A DNA stretch of 64,000 nucleotides from Maylandia zebra (Eukaryota > Chordata > Actinopteri > Cichliformes > Cichlidae). Below, piece after piece: positions 24,150 through 35,230 of the stretch. The stretch spans positions 29,633,529-29,697,528 of the forward strand of contig NC_135185.1 of NCBI RefSeq assembly GCF_041146795.1. Direction: 5' to 3'. The position numbers were made by a program, and so were the translations under genes. The notes beneath the pieces were generated by a model, which saw nothing but the letters and a program-made list of their open reading frames with translations, had not been told where the DNA came from and did not search any database. Position 1 is the stretch's first letter, and every line of letters begins with the position of its first letter.

Positions 24150-26384
24150 AGATCAAAAACAAAACCAAATCAGAACCCAACAAGAGTCCATGAAAAGTTC
24201 AGGGGGCCGACCGTGCACATGGCAATGGCGGCGACGGGCAAACAGTTCTGGAGGTCGACCGTGCACACGGCAACAGCGGCGGAGGCAAAACCAATCAGGC
24301 GGCCGACCACTTGGAAGGTAGTGGCAGCCACTGAGCAGGTCCGGAGGTCGGCCGCGATGCCAGCGGCGGCGCCGAAATCTTTCCGGAGGCCGTCCCCGAA
24401 GGCCATGATGCCAACTTAGAGGCCCGGAAAACAGCCAGCAGAGGCGAGGCGGAACGGGTCGAGCTGGCTCTGGCGGTGGTGTAGCAACCGCAGGACCAGA
24501 CAAGGCCGGACCAGGCGAGGCCGGACCAGGCGTGGATGAAGACACGGAGGCCGGACCAGGCGTGGATGAAGGGACGGCTGCGGAACCTGACGGCAGCGGG
24601 ACGGCTGCGGAACCTGACGGCATCATCACCTGCAGCATCATCACCTGCAGCCAAGTGGTCGGCTGCAGGTGATGATGCTGCAGGCGGTGATGTGAAAGTC
24701 GCGGGGGATGATTCAGCAGGTGACGGCTGAACCGATTTCCCCGGACCATCAGCAGATGTGAGGATGTGCTGGCTGGGTCCTCCGGGACCCTCAGTTAACG
24801 AGGAGTGATGCTGGACGGGCCCCTCGGACCCTCCAGCAGACGAGGCATGAGGCTGGACGGGCGACTCAGGCCCTCCAGCTGGTGAGAAAGGAGGCTGGAC
24901 GGGCGACTCGGACCCTCCAGCAGACGTGGCATGAGGCTGGGCGGGCCCCTCGATCAGCTGACCGGGCTGAAGGTGGTTGTTGGGTAGCTGACCGAGCTGA
25001 AGGTGGCTGCTGGGCAGCTAACTGAACTGAAGGCCGGGAAACACACTGTTCATTTTTAAACATGGGCACAGGAGTAGGCACAACAACTTCTGAATTAACT
25101 ACTCCTGAGTTACCTGGCTGGGGCTTATGAATATCTGGGATGACACACATGTTGTTTGCGCTCACAGATGTGTTGAGTTGAGGACGAACAGCGGTCTCTA
25201 CATGCTTGACAGGTTTTGAAGCATGACAATCATCCAGAACATTCCTAGCCGGCTGTTCAGACAAAATCCCAGACTCCTGCTGGGACTGAATGCTGGCGGC
25301 GCATCCGCCACTTGCCAGTTGAAATGGGATCAGGGCTGGCAAAAGGTGACATGGAGAAACACTGCTGCGGAGTGGAAATGAAAACTGCACCAGTCTGTAC
25401 TACAGGAGAAAAGGGAAGTGTGGTTGGGTGGTGATGGCTAGGGTTGCATTTCTTCTTTAAGGATGGATCAAACGATTTGGCGACAAATCTTGGCAAAAAC
25501 TGCCGCTGACGTCGAGAACACCACGTGGTGAGGGCCTCCAGGAAGGTAGCTGAATCGTCCATTCCTGGACCGCTCATGCCAAACAGTTCGAAGGCTAGCC
25601 TCGCTCTTAGAGCTGTTATTATTTGCTTAAGTCCATTTATGTTCAGAAAACTGACGGTGGAGGCAGTGGACGACAAAAAATTATCAAAAAACACTACCTC
25701 CAGCTGCCTCTTGTAGGGGCTCACAGCGTGGATTATCCTCCAACAGTAATCCCATAGGTGCGCGAGATTCTCTCCCTCAGAGGTGAAAAGTGAGTCCGCT
25801 GGATCCATACTGGTCGCGTCGTTCTGTCAGGGCTCTGTGTGCGGACAGGCAGAAATGTGGATCCAAATGCAGGACTCCGAGACGAAATGTAACTAAAACC
25901 ACAGCTTTTTATTGCTGGCATGAAACAAAAACAGAAACCAAGCAGGCACACACAGGCAGGGTCTGAGGGTACAACGCAACACCGAGCATGGGAAAACACA
26001 GGGCTTAAATACACAGGGTAGTAATGAGGGAATGGGCAACAGAAGGGAGACACAGCTGGGAGAGATCAGGGCTAACGAGACGGGGGAGCTAAGCTGCACA
26101 CACTAACATAAGACAAAGACTTTCACAATAAGACAGGAAACAAGAATTACTAAACCAGATGCAGACATGACACTGAGAGACAGACTAGACACTGAACAGA
26201 AACTGCAACACACATGAGAACCCAAAACCTAAGAACTGATCCCTCACCAAGAATAACAGAAACAGATCCATAATGACAATAATAAACAAAGCACCAGAAC
26301 ATCAGAAAACAATCCATAATGCAAAAATAAACCAAAACATAATAAACTCAAAATACCGGGTCCAACGGACCCAGAACCGTGACA
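24150..26384 (-). mobile_element. LTR-element fossil: one LTR, gag-like region and a GC-rich Pro/Arg-coding stretch
   Basis: The LTR lies at 25825-26384 (560 bp; read on the minus strand it starts TGTCACGGTTCTGG and ends CCCTGACA). A gag-like reading frame begins at 25808 on the minus strand with MDPADS, a start seen in fish gypsy-type elements. Its ATG lies only about 16 bases past the LTR edge, so the primer-binding site is not resolved. Further along (about 24150-24750) is a GC-rich tract coding repeated RGRPPE/HGRPPEL-like units. No pol region and no second LTR are seen, so it is truncated or belongs to a non-autonomous family. Fossil, broken in several places. Confidence 0.55.
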
Positions 26385-26429
26385 GAAACAGCTGCGTTCT
26401 CAAAAATACCCGTGTAGGTGTAGCGTAAA

Positions 26430-26535
26430 GGGGGGGTTCAAGGTTCTTTATTTGTCACATGCATAGTTATACAAGTATAACACACAGTGAAATGTAACCT
26501 GACACGCTCCTCGACATGTGCAAAAATTGGGGGGG
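26430..26535. repeat. Dispersed fish repeat fragment
   Basis: The stretch starts ttcaaggttctttatttgtc and includes cacagtgaaatgtaacctga and cgctcctcgacatgtgc. I know it as a high-copy teleost repeat tail. It is followed by a G run and a (TA)n tract (about 26552-26578). Confidence 0.5.
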
Positions 26536-26580
26536 GGGGCGTAAGAGGAAGAACATATATATATATATATATATATATAA

Positions 26581-27425
26581 AATGCTCAGTGAATACCTCA
26601 GGCAGCAAAAACCCAAGAAAGAGGAGGGAGACGAGGAACCATCATGGAAGGACAGGCCCCTGCACGGTATGTACCACCGGCAGATAGAGGAGGTGGCTGA
26701 TATCCAGAAATCCTACCAGTGGCTGGACAAAGCTGGACTGAAAGACAGCACAGAGGCACTAATCATGGCAGCACAAGAACAAGCTCTGAGCACAAGATCC
26801 ATAGAGGCTGGGGTCTATCACACCAGGCAAGACCCCAGGTGCAGGCTGTGTAAAGATGCTCCAGAGACAATCCAGCACATAACAGCAGGGTGCAAGATGC
26901 TAGCAGGCAAGGCATACATGGAACGCCATAACCAAGTGGCCGGCATAGTGTACAGGAACATCTGTGCTGAGTACAACCTGGAAGTCCCGAGGTCAAAATG
27001 GGAGATGCCCCCAAGAGTGGTGGAGAATGACCGAGCTAAGATCCTGTGGGACTTCCAGATACAGACGGACAAAATGGTGGTGGCTAACCAACCGGACATA
27101 GTGGTGGTAGACAAACAGAAGAAGAGGGCCGTAGTGATCGATGTAGCGGTTCCGAATGACAGCAATATCAGGAAGAAGGAACACGAGAAGCTGGAGAAAT
27201 ACCAAGGGCTCAGAGAAGAGCTCGAGAGGATGTGGAGGGTGAAGGTAACGGTGGTCCCCGTGGTAATCGGAGCACTAGGTGCGGTGACTCCCAAGCTAGG
27301 CGAGTGGCTCCAGCAGATCCCGGGAATAACATCGGAGATCTCTGTCCAGAAGAGCGCAGTCCTGGGAACAGCTAAGATACTGCGCAGGACCCTCAAGCTC
27401 CCAGGCCTGTCAAGGTCAACAGCAT
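26581..27425 (+). mobile_element. Rex6/R4-clade LINE, C-terminal half with endonuclease
   Basis: An open frame encodes the C-terminal end of an R4-clade (Rex6/Dong-like) non-LTR retrotransposon. A zinc-knuckle-like CRLCKDAPETIQHITAGC is followed by a restriction-like endonuclease core with PDIVVVDKQKKRAVVIDVAV, then RKKEHEKLEKYQGLREELE and VTVVPVVIGALGAV. The frame is intact over this part but lacks reverse transcriptase, so the copy is 5'-truncated. An inverted, worse-kept copy lies at 2262-2755. The pair therefore brackets lectins A, B and C in opposite orientations. Confidence 0.82.
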
Positions 27426-27511
27426 TTCAAGTAGGTAACACCTTGATTATTTTCTTTATTTAGTCATTATGTTGTAGATCTGCTCCTGTGTTTGAGATCA
27501 TTGTTATATCA

Positions 27512-27729
27512 CAGGGGTGGCCAACTCCAGGCCTCGAGAGCCGGTCTCATGCAGGTTTTAGATAACATCCTGAGTCAACACACCTGAATCAAATGATTAG
27601 TTCCAGGCCTCTGGAGAACTTGAAATGTTGAGGAGGTAATTTAGCCATTTAAATCAGCTGTGATGGATCAAGCACACATCTAAAACCTGCAGGACACCGG
27701 CTCTTGAGGCCTGGATTTGGCCACTCCTG
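27512..27729. mobile_element. Palindromic hAT-type MITE (218 bp)
   Basis: The ends are caggggtggccaactccagg and, in inverse, a cctggatttggccactcctg-like end. Flanks are ttatatca (27504-27511) and ttctatca (27730-27737), 8 bp with one mismatch. Interior non-coding. A very common fish MITE type. Confidence 0.75.
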
Positions 27730-27758
27730 TTCTATCACGACTCAGTCTGGCACAAGCT

Positions 27759-27980
27759 TTAGCTGTCAGACCTCTCTTTTGACCCCAGAACGATTTGGTA
27801 CACAGAGGAGTTTACAGTCAACTCGACAGTGATTGCAAGGTGTCCAGGTTCTGTCACTGTAAAAGAAGCCCAAATCATCACCTCTCCACCACTGTGCTTT
27901 ACAGTTGGTATGAGGTGTTTATGTTGGGTTGGTTTGCTGTATTTGGTTGTTACTAAACGTGGCGAGTACATTTTGGACAA
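27759..27980 (-). mobile_element. Tc1-like transposase fragment
   Basis: Minus-strand translation has SGGEVMIWASFTVTEPGHL and VNSSVYQ. These correspond to the Tc1-family block GGSVMVWGCF...G.L..I...MNS..YQ between the catalytic aspartates. No ends are seen. Old fragment. Confidence 0.6.
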
Positions 27981-28414
27981 ACATCTACATTATCCTTTAG
28001 ATAGATATGTGAAACCTATGCTGTGCTGCCTTTTTTACAATTGCACTGTCACTTTTGATGTGTAGTCTTTTTTCTGTTTTTTGTTTTGTTTTGTTTTTCA
28101 CTGAATGTTGGAGACTTTGTCACTTCTTAGCATGTGATCTAAGAAATGAATTCCCCCCCCCCCCCCTCAATGCAATCAATGTTTGTAGGATTTTGGAACT
28201 TAAAGATGGAGATTCATTAATGTTTCTTGATTTTTCTATGAGTGCTGCCCATATGGAAAAGATATATATAAATCTTACAAAGTTTGTATCCGTCTTGTGT
28301 GAAACTTGTATGAAAAGCATACAAGAGTGAAAACAGATATAAAATCCCTTGAAAAATTATATAAATGAAACTTATGTTTTGGATACTTCCTAAAACAATA
28401 TATGAAAGTAATGA

Positions 28415-28460
28415 GAAAGTGGCCACTTTCATGAGTAAATCATATAAGCCTTATATGATT
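28415..28460. repeat. Two adjacent perfect palindromes
   Basis: gaaagtggccactttc (28415-28430) and aatcatataag-c-cttatatgatt (28438-28460) lie 7 bases apart in AT-rich DNA. They may be parts of one degraded foldback element. Confidence 0.5.
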
Positions 28461-28911
28461 CACTATATGAAGTGGGCCACATCTTATGCAAGTCTTTTAT
28501 AAGTTTTTTCTTTTCCATATGGGTTTCTTTGTGTGTAAACCTAGTTAACTTTGTTCTGACATCACTCTGATCTCTCCACACAATATTTTGATCTCTCTAC
28601 ACTGCCAAACACAATGAAACTGGGGCTCCTGTGACTCCAGTACACTGATGCTAATGTGGTACTAATGATCATAATGATTTAACTTGGTAGATGTACGAAC
28701 TCCAGCACAGCAAATCTTTCTATTGGATGTAAGCGGATTATAAAACTCATGTGTCCATGTAAGATATAGAAATTTCCAAAACATTTTAATATTGTTTACT
28801 GAACTGTAATACACTTTTCATTGACTTTAATACAGTTTGAATGATACAAGTTTAAAAATGCCCCAAACATAAAACATATGAATCATTCCAGGTTTCTGGA
28901 GTGAATCAAGA

Positions 28912-31577
28912 CTATCTTGATGGTACTTCACATATCCAGTCTAAGTTATGCCCATTGCAGTTTCCATCATAGCGGGTCTTCCAGGGATTAGAGGAGGAGT
29001 AAATGATAATCACACAATTTTCCTCCTCAACATTTGGTTCTCCATCCATCCAGTACCTGAGAAAAGGCGAGACAGATAATTAAGTGGAAATGATCTATAA
29101 AAATCTATAATTAATAATCTGTCTTTTCTTACCTTTGTTCCACCTCTGTGACATTATTAAGCCACACCCATGTCCCCACTGTCGCTATGTCAGTAAGACC
29201 AACCCAGAATCCGTTCACCCACTGATGAGGATTGTTTTTTAGAAGTTTGATGGTGTTACTCACGAATGCCTATGTGAGCAAAAAAAGAGAAAAATACATT
29301 TAAAATTTAGTCAATAAAAATTGTAAATTGCCTACTTACAAAACTGGCCACGATTGCCTGTGGGATGCAAATTATGTCAACACAGAAACTCCTAAACAGC
29401 CTTAAGGCTACATTTAAAAATCTTTGCTAATCACTTTCAGTGACTATTGTCAAAGGAGCTTGCAAAGAAAAGTGTCTGGACTTCTTTAAGTTGCTTGAAG
29501 ACGTTTCACCTCTCATCCGAGAAGCTTCTTCAGTTAGCCACTTCACAAGCGCATGGCACAACACAGAAGAGCCACCTCCACAGGACAAGACTCAGCACTC
29601 CATCTGCATCTTAAGGATAAAGGACACTCTTTCGGGGATGCCAATGTTCACATTTTGGACAGAGAGGACAGATGGTTTGAAAGAGGAGTGAAAGAAGCAT
29701 CTATGTCCACTGTGAGCGACCATCTTTGAACAGAGGCGGGGGTTTACGACACCAACTCTCTGCCATCTTTAATCCAGTTTTGAGATCCTTCCCAGACGCC
29801 TTAACGCCCACTCACATGCTGGGCCATCTGACCTCAGGAAATCGCATGATAAGGTGGGGCCAGGTTTCACAATGAACACACCCGAAACTCTGGCTGATTG
29901 GGACCCACACCCAGTTTCCCACCTTGGCTCAGGCGATTAGAGGATCATCAGGGGGTCCTTTTGTCCCTCTGTGGGGGGTCACTCCCACTAGGTTTATATC
30001 TGGGACTCTCCACCATTTGACCTTAGAACTGAAGAAGCTTCTCGGATGAAGGTGAAACGTCTTCAAGCAACTTAAAGAAGTCCAGACGCTTTTCTTTGCA
30101 AGCTCCTTTGACTACGATGACCTGGATGACTGAGAACCTTCACAGACATATTCAGTGACTATTGTATGTCTGTGGACGATGTATGTAGATAACTTATCTG
30201 TTTTCAAGCTTCTTCTCTCTTATTTTCAACCCACCTGCTCCTGTTGGTTATCAATCACAACAAGGTCAGAGCCACGACTAACACAGTCCACTCTGCTCTC
30301 ATGCCAGTTCCTTTTGACAGCAGAGGACTCGGTGGAAGAGAAGAAATAGCAGGACGAGTTGAAAAGAATCCATCCAGGAGCGCATTTATCACAAGAGTTC
30401 TCTGAGAGAAACAAAGGATTTCTTGTCATTTCAGGTACTTTAATGTATTCAGAGTTCACAGATTAAAACAAAACTTCTCACCTAAAACTGATATGTTGGA
30501 CTTTAGGTTTGTCTTCTCTATTTGCAGGGCTCCCATCTGTTTCTCATAACCATCATTGACGGTCTTCAGCTGCTCAATTTTCACCTTTACTTCTTTGTGG
30601 TTGTTGATCGCGCTCTTTAACGCCTTCTTGGCCTCCTCTTCGGCTTTGATCACATCGCTGTGGTTGCTTCGGAGATAGTCGAGCTCATTGAAGAGCTGTG
30701 TTACAGCTGGGTTGGAAATGTGCAAGGAGCCCTCTTTGACTTTGGCACCTACACAGGTAAGAGAGACAGATATATTAATATAATTAGTTCATCATTATGA
30801 AATGATTAGTGTTTTGAAATATGGAAAATGTGCATTTCCCCTTGTGTGGTTGCTGAGAGTTCAACAATTATTGTATTGGCTAACCAATATTGTTACACAA
30901 CCAAGCACAAGTAAACCGTATCATCACATGAGCTGTTACACTCACACTTAATCGCAAAAACAACAGCGACTATCAGCAGCACAGCATTCAAGAGTCCCAA
31001 GCACAGTAAAACCCATCGATTAAATCCATCTCCACCTGCATGGTCAAACATACAAATTTTGAAAACAAAAAAAAGATTTTCAGATAAACACTTTTCATTT
31101 AAATCTGGTTGTTGACACTTGAAGATGATTCAGAAATGCAGCAAACAGGTAAAAAGCTAGAAATTAGACTGAAGTAACTCGGAAAAATATATTATAAAAC
31201 TATCAAATTTAAACTATTAGACGTTTTATTCCCATCCTTTGGGCCATCTATTATTCTCCCTACGGCTTTACTAATGTGTAGGTAGCATAATGAATAATAA
31301 TTATAATAAATATCACTTTAAAACTACAGTTATTTGGGCATAATACCACAAATTCTTCATTTGTTAAAAATTATACAACTACCAAAAAAATGTGAATACA
31401 TAAAATCACAGGCTGATCTGCATTTATGAAGGAAAAGAGTGGGAAAACTGTAGAAATGCACAAAATAAAAATCAAATAGGAATTCAGTGCCATACCTTGT
31501 CTGGATATGTTGTAGCTTTTGAAGAAAACTGGAGGAAACGTTGGCCTAACTGATCTTGTCCTCTGTGAAGTCTCCAT
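28912..31577 (-). CDS. C-type lectin D, CD209/CLEC4-like, paralogue of B
   Basis: Six coding exons: cytoplasmic 31496-31577 (ATG 31575-31577), transmembrane 30946-31035, neck 30482-30748, CRD 30235-30401, 29133-29269 and 28912-29056 (TAG). Total 888 nt, 295 residues, phases consistent. The tail METSQRTRSVRPTFPPVFFK carries no obvious signalling motif. Transmembrane WVLLCLGLLNAVLLIVAVVF and the 267-nt neck are close to those of B. The CRD has ENSCDKCAPGWILFNSSC and EPN in MDGEPNVEEENC, but RYDGNCNGHNLDWIC stands at the WND position, so Asn is replaced by Tyr. The intron between the first two CRD exons holds a 700-bp Penelope-like insertion. The normal C-terminus here (CEVPSR) serves as the reference for the altered end of B. 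Confidence 0.85.
29451..30150 (+). mobile_element. Penelope-like element 3' part with GIY-YIG endonuclease remnant
   Basis: A perfect 15-bp duplication, ttcagtgactattgt, lies at 29436-29450 and 30151-30165. The plus strand includes HSFGDANVHILDREDRW and FERGVKEA, which I recognise as the C-terminal endonuclease end of fish Penelope-like retroelements, with a frame break soon after. The ends carry an inverted repeat of about 85 bp (29451-29535 and 30027-30110), a known feature of that group. The reverse transcriptase is missing. The element sits in an intron of lectin D. Confidence 0.66.
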
Positions 31578-31766
31578 TGCAATGCTGCAGGTTCTGCCCA
31601 CTGAGCTGCTTTCCCCTCCTTATATACAGACACAAGGCATGTCTCATGGACTCACATGCCTCATGAAGCCTTTATCATTTTGTCATAGACTAATTAATAT
31701 GAAAACTCTCCCTAAACATTTTGGATTAATAGATAAAAAATAAATATATAAAGTCCCCATCAAATA

Positions 31767-33170
31767 CACTGTGTGCACAATTATTAACCAAGTTGTATTT
31801 TTGAGGATTAATTTTCATTATGGATCAAGGACAGTGCTCTTGGTCAATCCAAAATGTTAATTAATCTAAACCCAAATGTTTAAGAATGTAAAAGTGAGGT
31901 TTTGTCTTTAAGAGAATATTTATATATATATGTGCAGAATTATTAGGCAACTATTTGCAAATGTTACAGTGAGAATAATAAAACAACTCAAAATGTACAC
32001 TGTGTAATTTTGAAAATGTAAAATGTGTCAAAATAAAAAAAAAAAATTTAAAAATCAGTGACTAATATAGCCATCCTTCTTTTCAATCACTGTCACAAGC
32101 CTTCTATTCATGGAGTCTGTCAGTTAACTTTTTGTGCAGCAGCAACCACAGCCTCCCAGACACTTTTCAGAGAGGTGTACTGTTTCTTTTCATCCTTAAG
32201 GCCTTTACTGGCTAGCCATGCAGTGGAGTACTTTGATGCATGTGATGGAGCATTGTCCTGCATAAAAATCATGGTCTTCTTAAAAGATGCAGACTTTTTC
32301 CTGTGCAACTGCTTCTAAAAACTAACAGTAGGTTTTGGAGTTGATTTTCAGGCCATCTTCAACCTGAAGAGGTCCAACCAGCTCATCTTTATTAATACCA
32401 GCCCATACCATTGCCCCACCTCCACCTTGCCGGCGTTTAAGTCGAAGTGGAGCTCTGTGTCTGTTACTGATCCAGCCACTGGCCCATCCATCTGGTCCAT
32501 CAAGAGTCACTCTCATCTCATGAGTCCATAAAACCTTTGAAAAATGTCTGTTCAGATATTTCTTGGCCCAGTCTTGACGTTTCAACTTGTGTGTTTTGTT
32601 CAGTGGTGGTCGGGTTTCAGCCTTCCTTACCTTGGCCATGTCTCTAAGAACTGAACACCTTCTGGACACTCTGGGTAGGTTGCAGTTCAGGAGCATGGCA
32701 GCACTGGAGGATAATGGGTTCCTGGTAGCTTCACGTTTGATTGTTCTCAAATCTTTGGCAGTTAACTTGCATCTTTTATGCTCAATGCGTTTCTTGCAAC
32801 CCTGTTGGCTATTTGCAACAAAACGTTTGATGGTTCTGTGGTCACGCCCCAATATCTTTGCAATTTCAAGAGTGCAGCATCCTTCTGAAAGACTTTTTAC
32901 AATTTTTGACTTTTCAGAGTCCATTTAAATCACTTTTTTTTGCCCATTTTGCCTGAGGGAGAGAAGCTGCCTAATAATTATGCACACCTTTATATAGAGT
33001 GTTGATCTACTTAGGCCACACCCTCACTCATTATGCAAATACAGATCACCTGATACACTTAAATCCAATAAGCACTCAAGTTTATTCATCTTGAAGTTGG
33101 AAAATATGCGTAAAAAATATGATATGATATGGCCAAAATACCCACTTGCCTAATAATTGTGCACACAGTG
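31767..33170 (-). mobile_element. Tc1/mariner transposon, internally deleted (1404 bp)
   Basis: The termini cactgtgtgcacaattatta are inverted at both ends and flanked by TA (31765-31766 and 33171-33172). A second, inner copy of the terminal motif (tgcagaattattaggcaa near 31931-31950; its inverse near 32969-32987) gives an IR/DR arrangement. The minus-strand transposase starts at 32924 with MDSEKSKIVKSLSEGC, a helix-turn-helix (EIAKILGRDHRTIKRFV), and continues to GDGL-like DGLKINSKTYC. A stop interrupts it there. Downstream, MIFMQDNAPSHASKYSTAWL is present, but the stretch expected after GLKDE, with the SPDLNPIEN-type catalytic motif, is deleted. The copy cannot encode active transposase. Confidence 0.85.
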
Positions 33171-33461
33171 TATGACTGTTTACATAAAGAACTTAAATTA
33201 CCTGTTAAGAACATAATTTCCAAATTGTCTCCAACTAACAACTTCAATCAAGAATGATAACCTGTTTTTAAAAGATGGTGTGCATAAGAACAAAAAAATC
33301 AAACAATTACACTTACTAGACACTTTATTAGGTACACCTTGCTGGACTTTTGCCTTCAAAACTGATTGACGTCTTCATGACAGAGATTGAACAAGGTGCT
33401 GGAAACATTTCTCAGAGATTTTGGCCTGTGCTGACATGATAGCAGCTACTACAAATATGTT
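33168..33461. repeat. Direct repeat X, copy 1 (294 bp)
   Basis: It appears identical by eye to 33891-34184 (offset 723). It starts at the right end of the Tc1 element and includes the first 145 bp of a second Tc1-like relic (actttattaggtacacctt). It is joined directly to the duplicated NEK9 upstream segment at a 5-bp microhomology (atgtt, 33457-33461). Confidence 0.9.
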
Positions 33462-33892
33462 TCAACCAAGAGACAGACCGCGCTTGACAGTTTCCGGGTC
33501 TGAGCGCGAGGAAAGGATGGGCGAGTTGTCGGTGTTGTTGTTGTTTGTGTGTGCGAGGTCAGCTCATTTTAAACGCTCGTAACTTCTGTATTTCTTAAGA
33601 AGACCTCCCGAAACTATTTTATCAGAGTATCATGTACTCAGCAATTTAGTATTTGACTCTGTCGGCCGGGCTGTAATCTCGTTTTGCTAACTTATTAGCC
33701 AAGTCAAGCTAACTGACAAAACACACCAGTAATGTTCCCGGAAATAAGCGTCGTGACCTTCAATATAAAACGCACAGCGACACGACAGAAGTTAGATCGT
33801 TTATTTTGAAAATTCACAGAAAATTTGACTGAACGTTCTCATTTTTGTTGTGTCGTGCTTGACACTAGTGCAACTACTGTAGTTGCACGCGT
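33457..33892 (+). repeat. Second copy of the NEK9 upstream segment (P', 436 bp)
   Basis: It matches 38249-38682 essentially base for base. The only difference seen is a 2-bp ca after cgcttga. The original lies 217 bp upstream of the NEK9 start codon and probably holds its promoter or 5' UTR, so this is a displaced promoter copy. Its right breakpoint (gt, 33891-33892) lies 3 bp beyond a 9-bp-arm hairpin (33868-33888). Confidence 0.9.
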
Positions 33893-34184
33893 GTATGACT
33901 GTTTACATAAAGAACTTAAATTACCTGTTAAGAACATAATTTCCAAATTGTCTCCAACTAACAACTTCAATCAAGAATGATAACCTGTTTTTAAAAGATG
34001 GTGTGCATAAGAACAAAAAAATCAAACAATTACACTTACTAGACACTTTATTAGGTACACCTTGCTGGACTTTTGCCTTCAAAACTGATTGACGTCTTCA
34101 TGACAGAGATTGAACAAGGTGCTGGAAACATTTCTCAGAGATTTTGGCCTGTGCTGACATGATAGCAGCTACTACAAATATGTT
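33891..34184. repeat. Direct repeat X, copy 2 (294 bp), probably the original
   Basis: It appears identical to 33168-33461, but here it continues without a break into the rest of the Tc1-like relic (34185 onward). It is therefore the likely ancestral location. Confidence 0.88.
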
Positions 34185-35230
34185 GGCTACACATCAGTGA
34201 TGCAAATCTGTCATTTCACCACATCCCACGGGTGCTCTACTGGTTACTGTGGAGGCCATTTGAGTACAATGAACTCATTATGTTCAAGAAAACCAGTTTG
34301 AGATGATTTGAGCTTTGGGACATGGCGCGTTATCCTACCTCGTTCATGTTTGACTTCTGATATGAACAAGGCATTTCTAGAGTCAGAACTGGTTCATATC
34401 AGTTGTTCGTGGTTGTTCAAGTCAATATGTATGTTTACAACTATATACTCTATGTATAGTCCACTAATAGAAAAAAGCATCCACAGCTATAAAAGTGCAA
34501 AACCTTCTGCACCAGGCGACAAATAGGAGGCTTGTAAGTTGACCAGTGAACTCCCCACACACTACGACAGCTGAGTCTGATTGCACAACATCCATAACAC
34601 ATTTCCATTTCTGTTGCAATTTTCATGTAGGCTCATGCTTTCAAGCTAGCTTCAGAAGCTGAGGAATGAGCTCTTTTTTGGTCCCGAAGCCTGACGTGCC
34701 TGGGCCTGTCTTCTCAGCATCCCCCTCAGTCCCACTGGTTACCATAATTGCTGCAAAACCACTAAACTACTGTGAACTGCATAATTAATTTGAGCTTGTA
34801 CTGCAATAACTTATTAGTGATGTGGTTTTGAACTTTTTCATTACCAAAATACACAAATCAGTGTAACTTATATGTCAAGCGCATGTGTAAAATTCAGAGT
34901 GGCTTTATTGGGTGTGCCTGGACCCCCACTCACTGGATATTTTCTCATTTTACACCACTCTCTGTAAATACAAGAGATGGTTGCGTGGAAAAATCACAGT
35001 AAATCAGCAGTTTCTAAGATACTCAGACCAGCCTGTCATGCACCAGCAACCATAACACATCCAAAGTCACTGAAATCTTCTCTTTTTTCCTATTTCATCA
35101 TTTGATGCTTCAGCAGGTCATATTGAGCATGTCTGCTTGGCTAAATCTCTTGAGCTGCGGCCGTATGATTGGCTAATTAGGTATTTGCTTTAACAAGCAG
35201 TTGAACAGGTGTACCAGTGACCAGTGATAG
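34040..35230 (-). mobile_element. Old Tc1-like relic (family with actttattaggtacacc ends)
   Basis: The left end has cactttattaggtacacct and the right end (about 35215) has an inverted gaacaggtgtacc...accagtga. In between are recognisable blocks of a widespread fish Tc1: tgacatgatagcagctact, a ttcaagaaaaccagtttgag block and cagcagtttctaagatactc. Heavily decayed, with no open transposase. Relatives lie at 47440-48265 and 59095-59395. Confidence 0.62.

Noticed and set aside
24153-24749. 198-residue minus-strand frame and overlapping 119-residue frame
   Set aside because: They are GC-rich, low-complexity frames inside an LTR-element fossil and overlap on both strands.
26516-27463. 315-residue frame as a cellular zinc-finger gene
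   Set aside because: It is the C-terminal end of an R4-clade LINE, and a second fragment of it lies at 2262-2755.
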